A DNA stretch of 50,922 bases from Spirochaetota bacterium (GTDB taxonomy: Bacteria; Spirochaetota; JAAYUW01; JAOAHJ01), in contig JAOAHJ010000033.1 in the NCBI GenBank assembly GCA_026415295.1, positions 1-50,922 on the forward strand, read 5' to 3'. The notes below the pieces were generated by a model. The model did not search any database. It had not been told where the DNA came from and saw nothing but the letters and a program-made list of their open reading frames with translations. The number at the start of each line of letters is the position of its first letter. Position 1 is the stretch's first letter. The position numbers were made by a program, and so were the translations under genes. Positions 45,451-50,922 of the stretch are shown here, piece after piece.

Positions 45451-46110
45451 ATGTTTTCTTATATAATTTCCGGAAAATATAAAGGAAGAAAAATTTTTAT
45501 ACCAAAAACAAATATTAGACCAACAACAAACCTAGTAAGGGAAGCTTTATTTTCAATTATTGGAAACAATATTGAAGGTAAAAGTTTTCTCGATGTATTT
45601 GCTGGTTCTGGAATAATTGGAATAGAAGCTCTTTCCAGAGGTGCTTCATATGTAACTTTTGTTGATCTTAATAGAATAGCAACAAACACAATTAAAAGAA
45701 ATCTTAATAATATTTTTCATCCAAATGAAAAAAACTTAAGTTACAACATTCTTGATATTTATAATAAAATGAGAAATAATAAATATGATAATAATAAAGA
45801 TTTAAAAAATTCAGAATCTACTGAAAATAATAGTTCATTATATAAAATATTTAACATCGATTTTAGAAAGTTTTTTAAGATAAACATAGAGAAGTTTGAT
45901 TATATATTTTTCTCTCCTCCATATTTTGAGAATTTTGAAGATGACATTTTAAACTGTTTAATAGAATATAAGCCACTAAAAGAAGATGGTACAGCAATAG
46001 TTCAAATTTTTAAAAAGATAGATTTAAACTTAGAAAATAAAAATCTTATAAAAATAGATGAAAGAAGATATGGAATAACAAAACTTATATTTTTAAAATA
46101 TAAAAATTAA
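45451..46110 (+). CDS. rsmD: 16S rRNA (guanine-966-N2)-methyltransferase RsmD
   Basis: Methylates G966 of 16S rRNA. Features are IISGKYKGRKIF, RPTTNLVREALFSIIG, the SAM-binding motif FLDVFAGSGIIGIEALSRGA and the catalytic motif SPPY (155-158), where the family usually has DPPY. The region between VDLNRIATNTIKRN and FDYIFFSPPY is extended by Asn/Lys-rich sequence, making 219 aa against about 185-200. The C-terminal YGITKLIFLKY is normal. GAAGGGA precedes the ATG. Confidence 0.9.
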   Translation: MFSYIISGKYKGRKIFIPKTNIRPTTNLVREALFSIIGNNIEGKSFLDVFAGSGIIGIEALSRGASYVTFVDLNRIATNTIKRNLNNIFHPNEKNLSYNILDIYNKMRNNKYDNNKDLKNSESTENNSSLYKIFNIDFRKFFKINIEKFDYIFFSPPYFENFEDDILNCLIEYKPLKEDGTAIVQIFKKIDLNLENKNLIKIDERRYGITKLIFLKYKN

Positions 46111-46376
46111 ACTCAAATTAAAATAAACAAAATTTACTAAATATAAAATTTCCTTTCTAAAATGATAAAATTTTTTACTTATGAAATAATTTAATTATAT
46201 ATAACTATTATGATTATTATTATTCTATTATAATAATTAATCAAAATAAAAAGATCCAATGATCAGAAGATAAAAAATAAAATCAAAAAATATTAATGGT
46301 TTATATAATACAACATAATGAAAAATATTAAATAAAAAACAATTTAAAATAAAATGTTTCTTTAAATAAACTTATT

Positions 46377-48266
46377 TTAATCATTAACAAAAAGTTCTTC
46401 GATTAATTTTCTGTACTTTTCTTCTACAACATTTCTTTTTACTTTTAATGTATGAGTAAGCTCAACTCCAGCCTCAAAATCTTTTTCAATAAACTTGAAA
46501 TTTCCTATTATTTCATATCTTTTAAATCCATTTTTAATATTAATTGTATTTGCAATTAAATCTCTATAAAAATTTATAACTTCTTGCCTGCTTAAAAATT
46601 CAGTTAAATTAAATTTTTCATCAACTGTTACATTAAAATGTTTAGTCAAATTATCAATATCAGGAATAATTAAAGCACCTAATCTTCTTTTATCCTGACC
46701 AAGTACGACAACATTCTTTATAAAAATTGATTCCTTCAATTTCTCCTCTATTGGTTCAGGTTCAATGTTTTCACCACCTCTTAAAACTATAGTATTTTTA
46801 GCTCTACCAGTAATTTTTACTCTTTTATTTATATCCATCATACCTATATCACCAGAATTAAACCATTCACCATCCATAACCTCTTTAGTTTTATCTTCCA
46901 TTTTATAATAACCTTTCATAACAATAGGACCTTTGATCCATATTATCCCTTTTTCTCCAAATCCTAATACATTATTTTCAGGATCTCTTATCTGAATATC
47001 AACATCAGGAATTAAATCACCAATCGTATGCATAACAGGGTGTTTAACATGTCTAACAGTTACAACTGGTGCTGTTTCAGTTAAACCATAGCCTTCAAGA
47101 AGCGTAATTCCAATTCCATTAAAAAAATCATCAACTATTCTTGGTAAACCACCTCCACCAGAAACACCAGCTTTAAACCTTTTTCCAAGTTTAGCTTTTA
47201 TTTTTTTAAAAATTAAAATATTGCCTAAAAAATAAAAAGGTGTTAATAAAATATAAGCTATAATATTAAATGGAATTTTGACTTTTCTTAAATATTCATC
47301 TTTATATGAAAAAATTGGAACCCAACCTTTAAATGAAGCATATGCATAATATCTTAATTTTGTAAAAAAATAAAAAAACTTAAAAAGAGCAAAAGTTATT
47401 TTCCCTTTTTTCATTAAATTCTTTAATATACCTTCATATACTCCTTCCCAAACTCTTGGAACAGAAGGCAAAAATTGTGGGTTTTCCTCTTCAAGATCTC
47501 TCAATAAAATTGAAGGAAATGGCTTTGAATAAATTATAGAAGCTTTTGAATATAAAATTATATACTCGACAGTCCTTTCATAAACATGCCATGTTGGAAG
47601 TATTGCTAAAGCTGAGTCTCCCTTTTCAACTCCAATATAATCAGGAAGTCTTATTACATCTGATGCTATATTATAATGAGTTAACATGACACCTTTAGGA
47701 ACTCCTGTAGTTCCCGAAGTATAAATAATAGTTGCTAAATCTTCAGGTTTTACCTTTTCTCTACAATCATTTATTTGTGGTAAATATTTTTGAAGATTTT
47801 GTTCGCTAAAATTTAATAGATCTTTAAAATATATATAATCAAAACTATTATCAATATTTTCTATTTCATCGATTATTATTAATTTTTTAACTACAGGTAT
47901 TTTATTTTTTAAATTTTTTATTTTTTCATAAATATATTTATTCTCAATTATTATATAATTAATTTCTGAATGATTTAAAATATATTCTATTTCTCCTTCA
48001 CTGATATTGCTGCCTCTTGGAACATCAATAGCTCCAATATACTGACAACCCAAATCTGATAATAACCACTCTATTCTATTGTCAGAAAAAATAGCAACTT
48101 TTGTGCCATTTTTAACTCCAATAGAAACTAAATATGATGAAACCTTCATGACTTCATCAAAAAGTTGATTAAAAGTATACTCTTTTTTTTCAGGTTCTTT
48201 AACTTTTACTGCTCGAAAGTCCCCCTCTACTTTAAAAAGATCAATTAATTCTGCTATAGTTTTCAT
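46377..48266 (-). CDS. Long-chain acyl-CoA synthetase (AMP-binding)
   Basis: Activates fatty acids to acyl-CoA through acyl-adenylate. It is 629 aa, the long-chain (FACS/AMP-forming) size. Motifs are TIIYTSGTTGVPKGVM, ALLPTWHVYERT, ESGGGGLPR-like VSGGGGLPRIVDDFF, LEGYGLTETAPVV, GEKGIIWIKGPIVMKGYY, FNSGDIGMMD and ITGRAKNTIVLRGGENIEPEPIE. It has no signal peptide. It lies 43 bp behind the TetR gene, with a strong GGAGG ribosome-binding site, and is almost certainly in the same operon, so TetR probably controls it. Confidence 0.95.
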   Translation of the reverse strand: MKTIAELIDLFKVEGDFRAVKVKEPEKKEYTFNQLFDEVMKVSSYLVSIGVKNGTKVAIFSDNRIEWLLSDLGCQYIGAIDVPRGSNISEGEIEYILNHSEINYIIIENKYIYEKIKNLKNKIPVVKKLIIIDEIENIDNSFDYIYFKDLLNFSEQNLQKYLPQINDCREKVKPEDLATIIYTSGTTGVPKGVMLTHYNIASDVIRLPDYIGVEKGDSALAILPTWHVYERTVEYIILYSKASIIYSKPFPSILLRDLEEENPQFLPSVPRVWEGVYEGILKNLMKKGKITFALFKFFYFFTKLRYYAYASFKGWVPIFSYKDEYLRKVKIPFNIIAYILLTPFYFLGNILIFKKIKAKLGKRFKAGVSGGGGLPRIVDDFFNGIGITLLEGYGLTETAPVVTVRHVKHPVMHTIGDLIPDVDIQIRDPENNVLGFGEKGIIWIKGPIVMKGYYKMEDKTKEVMDGEWFNSGDIGMMDINKRVKITGRAKNTIVLRGGENIEPEPIEEKLKESIFIKNVVVLGQDKRRLGALIIPDIDNLTKHFNVTVDEKFNLTEFLSRQEVINFYRDLIANTINIKNGFKRYEIIGNFKFIEKDFEAGVELTHTLKVKRNVVEEKYRKLIEELFVND

Positions 48267-48309
48267 AAATCCTCCAAACTAAAATTATTTTTATTAGACT
48301 TATAAGCTT

Positions 48310-48906
48310 TTATTGTTTCTTTTTAATACCATTTAAGATAAAAAAAATAAGCTTATCAAAAGCTTTTCTACTTTCAAAAATATCATTAACTTCAAAAAAA
48401 TCAGTCTCAACTATTCTTGAAATAATTGAGTTTAAATAATTAACTAAAATTTCTTCATCAAATTGATCAGAAATATCTATAAAGTTAATTTCTCTAAGTT
48501 TATTTAATATCTTTAAAGTAATTGAACCTGAAAATATTTTAACAACCTCTTTAATATTCTCTCTTGAGGGAATATCTAAAAAATAAACAGATTTAAGATA
48601 AAATTGGTATATATCAGGATACTTTTTATAGAAAGTTCTTAAAAAATTTATAGCTTCATATATTATTTCGTTAGGAATATTGCTTTTTATTTCAAAATTT
48701 GAGACCTCATTTTTAAATATCTCAACAGAATAATTCATTACTTGCTTAAAAAGATTTTTTTTTGATTTAAAATATTTAAATATAGAACCTTTAGAAACTC
48801 TACTTAGTTTAGCTATATTATTTGTAGATGCTTTATAGAAACCATTCTTAGAAAATTCAACCACTGCTGATTTTAATATACTCAGTTTATCAATAATTTT
48901 TCTCAA
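48310..48906 (-). CDS. TetR-family transcriptional regulator
   Basis: A 198-aa repressor. The N-terminal DNA-binding domain (about 5-50) ends in the helix-turn-helix STNNIAKLSRVSKGSIFKYFKSKKNLF. The C-terminal ligand-binding domain is helical. The start is TTG at 48906, with AAAAGG upstream. No in-frame ATG precedes the conserved HTH. A perfect palindrome lies over its own promoter (48950-48963). With the acyl-CoA synthetase gene 43 bp downstream, an acyl-CoA-responsive FadR-like regulator is the natural reading, but the ligand is inferred. Confidence 0.9.
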   Translation of the reverse strand: MRKIIDKLSILKSAVVEFSKNGFYKASTNNIAKLSRVSKGSIFKYFKSKKNLFKQVMNYSVEIFKNEVSNFEIKSNIPNEIIYEAINFLRTFYKKYPDIYQFYLKSVYFLDIPSRENIKEVVKIFSGSITLKILNKLREINFIDISDQFDEEILVNYLNSIISRIVETDFFEVNDIFESRKAFDKLIFFILNGIKKKQ

Positions 48907-48934
48907 ACAGAACCTTTTTTGTAAAATTATAAAT

Positions 48935-48964
48935 TTTATAACCTTATAGTGACCATATGGTCAA
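48935..48964 (-). promoter_or_regulatory. Promoter of the tetR-acyl-CoA synthetase operon
   Basis: On the minus strand the -35 TTGACC (48959-48964) and -10 TATAAA (48935-48940) are separated by 18 bp, and the start codon follows about 28 bp after the -10. The -35 lies within the palindrome at 48950-48963. This is one of the best promoter matches in the window. Confidence 0.65.
48950..48963. promoter_or_regulatory. Palindromic operator for the TetR-family repressor
   Basis: TGACCATATGGTCA is a perfect 14-bp inverted repeat, GC-richer than anything around it. It covers the -35 box and the upstream part of the spacer of the tetR promoter, so repressor binding would exclude RNA polymerase. Autoregulation together with the downstream acyl-CoA synthetase gene is the likely outcome. 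Confidence 0.7.
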
Positions 48965-49281
48965 ATATATTTTAAAACTAATATTTTTTTTGTCAAATGT
49001 TTAATAAAAAAAATTTAATTTAAATAATATTAAAAAATTAAATATTAGATTTTAAACTAAAAATTATTTAAAAGATTTAAAATAACTCACATCTATAAAG
49101 ATAAATTAAAAAAATTTGAAGATATTTGAATTAAAGATAACAAGTTATAAAAAACTTAAATTTTTAATAAAAAAAATACTACACCTAAATTATATTAATA
49201 ATTATTGACTAAATTTAAAATATTTAATAATCAATGGTTTTTATAAATTTTTTTTAATTACTTAGAATAAAACTTATTAAA
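48965..49281. other. AT-rich spacer with no gene
   Basis: 317 bp between the tetR operator and the stop of the secreted Ig-like protein gene. It is nearly all A/T. A further TTGACA (minus strand, 48991-48996) is possibly a second tetR promoter with poorly defined -10. I see no hairpin terminator, RNA gene or small gene. Confidence 0.55.
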
Positions 49282-50328
49282 CTAATTTTCTATAATACCA
49301 AAGTATTTTAAAGTTACATTGAATGAGCCTTTTGTATGCAATTTTAAACGTATTTCTTTTATAGTTTGACCAGCTGCAAATGTTATTTGACCAGGAAAAT
49401 CTTCTGTATTTAATGCAGTTAAACCTACTATTGATATAATTTTTTCATAATCTTGACTAGTTGGAACATTTTTTATTAAGTTTGTTTTTCCATCATGAGA
49501 ACATGAATTACTTGAATCTGTAAGTATTGCAGCAATATAATATGTATTATCAATTTTTAATATTAATTTTAAAGTTCTTTCATAGTAAGGGGCAAATGGA
49601 AAACTTCCATTTCCCATAGAACTTATATTTACAACAATCTTTATTTTAGTGTTTGAAGTAATAGAGTAGTTTAAAGGTTGATACATGTTTATTTCTGTTC
49701 CCTGACCATAATTAACAGTTGCTTGAAAATTTATACTACCTGATGAAATATTAATTTTTACTTTATGATTATAAAAATTTGAATGGTCTGGCACCAAAAA
49801 AATCCATTCTGGAACATAATCTCCACTGTCTTTATTATTTAAATATTGAGTAACTATTGATGAATTATCATAAGTGCTACTATATAAATCTTTCCAACCA
49901 CTTTGTGTAAAGTCAGCATTTGCTACTATATTACTAGCCGGTGTTCCTTTATAAGTAAAAGTAATATATGGAGCTGGAACTGTTTTATTTCCCTGTGAAT
50001 CAACACCTTGCACAACAACTGTATATAGTGTATTTACATTTAATCCTGTTAATGGTATTTCTAGAGTATATCTTCCTGTTGCAATCATTGTGGTTTCAGC
50101 TTGATTTTGTGGTTTCTGTTCTATATACCCAACCACTTTAACTGCATCATTATCTGGGTCATATATTGTTCCAGTAATTGTTATGGATGTCCCTTTAATC
50201 TCAATATTACCAATAGGGTCTATAGAAACTATAGGAGCTTCTCCTTTAATTACTTTTTTACATAGAGCCATAGAAAAAAAAGACATAAAAACTAAAACTA
50301 AAATAAGAATTTTAACTATATTTTTCAT
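49282..50328 (-). CDS. Secreted Ig-like plus C-terminal beta-domain protein of unknown function
   Basis: A 348-aa exported protein. The ATG at 50328 is chosen because of its AGGAGG ribosome-binding site. An upstream in-frame start at 50385 has none. The signal peptide is KILILVLVFMSFFSMALC; the Cys at its end is not in a standard lipobox (Leu at -1), so lipidation is uncertain. Residues about 32-125 form an Ig/PKD or fibronectin-like domain (PIVSIDPIGNIEIKG, YDPDNDAVKVVGYI, YTVVVQGVDSQGN). About 130-348 is a beta-rich region resembling a carbohydrate-binding-type jelly roll. Composition is less Lys/Ile-biased and richer in Thr, Ser and Gly than its neighbours, as expected for a surface protein. 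Confidence 0.78.
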   Translation of the reverse strand: MKNIVKILILVLVFMSFFSMALCKKVIKGEAPIVSIDPIGNIEIKGTSITITGTIYDPDNDAVKVVGYIEQKPQNQAETTMIATGRYTLEIPLTGLNVNTLYTVVVQGVDSQGNKTVPAPYITFTYKGTPASNIVANADFTQSGWKDLYSSTYDNSSIVTQYLNNKDSGDYVPEWIFLVPDHSNFYNHKVKINISSGSINFQATVNYGQGTEINMYQPLNYSITSNTKIKIVVNISSMGNGSFPFAPYYERTLKLILKIDNTYYIAAILTDSSNSCSHDGKTNLIKNVPTSQDYEKIISIVGLTALNTEDFPGQITFAAGQTIKEIRLKLHTKGSFNVTLKYFGIIEN

Positions 50329-50594
50329 AAAAAACCTCCTCTTTTTTATTAAAAAATTTATAGAAATAAAAACCAGAATGCTCAAAAAATTTATTAAATA
50401 GAAAATAAAAAATAATATAATAAAAAATAAAAGGAACTTTAATGATACAAAATTAAAAAGAATATTTTTTGAAACAAAAAATGATTATTTTGAATGATAT
50501 AAATAAAATTATTTAATTTTATATGTATGTAATAACAATTATTTCATTTTAAATTATAGAACAATTTTTAAATTTTTAAACTTTTTTCAAAAAA
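50329..50594. other. AT-rich spacer with no gene
   Basis: About 270 bp, reaching nearly 400 bp with the terminator region to 50724. Apart from the AGGAGG ribosome-binding site of the secreted protein at its start and the terminator described separately, I see only A/T tracts. No coding region is supported. Confidence 0.5.
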
Positions 50595-50636
50595 AATTTT
50601 AAAAATGGGTTATCCCTATTATAAAGGATAACCCAT
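50595..50636 (-). terminator. Rho-independent terminator after the LVIVD-repeat gene
   Basis: ATGGGTTATCC (50605-50615) and GGATAACCCAT (50626-50636) form a perfect 11-bp stem with a 10-base loop. On the minus strand TTTTT and a longer T/A-rich run follow. It ends the partial gene at the right edge and insulates the secreted protein gene. Confidence 0.88.
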
Positions 50637-50724
50637 ATAAATAATTAAAATAGATAATTTAATTTAGTAATTACTATAATAAGAATATTAATTATAAAAA
50701 GTTAATTAAAAAATCTAATTAATT

Positions 50725-50922
50725 TTATGGTCCCAGTATTACCAATCCTTCAGAACCATCTGCAACATAAAAATAATTATTCATGTAATATAAATTATAA
50801 GAAGAACCATTGGTGTTAAATGAATGAATTATTTGAGCAATTGAAAGTGTATTAATATCTATTATTTGTATTCCATAAGATTGATCAGAAACAAAAGCAT
50901 AATCTCCACTTATAAATACACC
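50725..50922 (-). CDS. LVIVD-repeat (beta-propeller) surface protein, C-terminal fragment
   Basis: An open frame enters from the right edge and stops at TAA (50725-50727), giving 65 residues. The content is repeat-like: a GDYAFVSDQSYGIQIIDI unit, then NNYFYVADGSEGLVILGP at the end. YxxVADGxxGLxIxD is the hallmark of LVIVD repeats, which form beta-propellers in secreted or surface proteins. The start lies outside the window, so length, signal peptide and full repeat number are unknown. A strong terminator follows about 90 bp downstream. Confidence 0.85.
   Translation of the reverse strand, partial: GVFISGDYAFVSDQSYGIQIIDINTLSIAQIIHSFNTNGSSYNLYYMNNYFYVADGSEGLVILGP

Noticed and set aside
46111-46376. 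A small gene in the spacer after rsmD
   Set aside because: Only very short frames with no ribosome-binding site or conserved-looking peptide occur in this A/T-rich stretch.

Overview
The window is chromosomal DNA from a very AT-rich bacterium. GC looks far below 30% by eye, intergenic spacers are almost pure A/T, and proteins are rich in Lys, Asn and Ile. The standard code fits: TGG encodes Trp and nadD ends in TGA. The cell envelope looks Gram-negative or diderm, judging from a family 9 (heptosyltransferase-like) glycosyltransferase, lipoproteins, a lipoprotein-type lytic transglycosylase and an LVIVD-repeat protein. Several things point weakly to a spirochaete or a related uncultured lineage: a TIGR02757/DUF2400 protein, a Cache-HAMP-class III cyclase with a C-terminal TPR-like tail, hybrid kinases, and an orphan protein recalling a spirochaete family. 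No 16S gene is present, so this assignment is only suggestive. I see no phage, IS element, integron, CRISPR or rRNA.

Layout. 13-1727 (+) is a crtQ/crtO-like pair, the last two steps of a staphyloxanthin-type pathway, lying at the extreme edge of the window. 1722-4847 (-) is a translation block: initiator tRNA, rplU, prp, rpmA, obgE, nadD, with recognisable promoters and terminators. 4976-11116 (-) holds an orphan helical protein, a LysM/M23 peptidase, mutS and a rubrerythrin-like protein. 11224-13388 (+) holds a SPOUT RNA methyltransferase and the TIGR02757 protein. 13455-18868 (-) holds an LCP protein, queA, a two-gene CHR transporter and an adenylate/guanylate cyclase whose 3' end overlaps the transporter. 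18961-23919 (-) holds a CPBP protease, trmJ, an enlarged ITPase (RdgB) and a lytic transglycosylase.

24214-30546 (+) holds an acetyltransferase-like protein overlapping a GT9 glycosyltransferase, then mtnA, a bifunctional Rel and a one-cluster ferredoxin. 30557-40176 (-) holds two secreted proteins of unknown role, manC, an M20 amidohydrolase, a D-2-hydroxyacid dehydrogenase, a P5C dehydrogenase and an orphan membrane protein. 40329-45105 (-) is a three-gene phosphorelay: a periplasmic-sensor kinase, a stand-alone receiver and a hybrid kinase. After rsmD (+), 46377-48964 (-) is a tetR-acyl-CoA synthetase operon with a clear operator on its promoter. The right edge has a secreted Ig-like protein and the C-terminal end of an LVIVD-repeat protein.

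Most of the window is ordinary core metabolism and information processing. The parts most worth a second look are the crtQ/crtO pair, a Prp protease next to an L27 that has no cleavable extension, the TetR operator-promoter, the cyclase-CHR operon, the phosphorelay with no visible DNA-binding output, and familiar enzymes enlarged by internal insertions.
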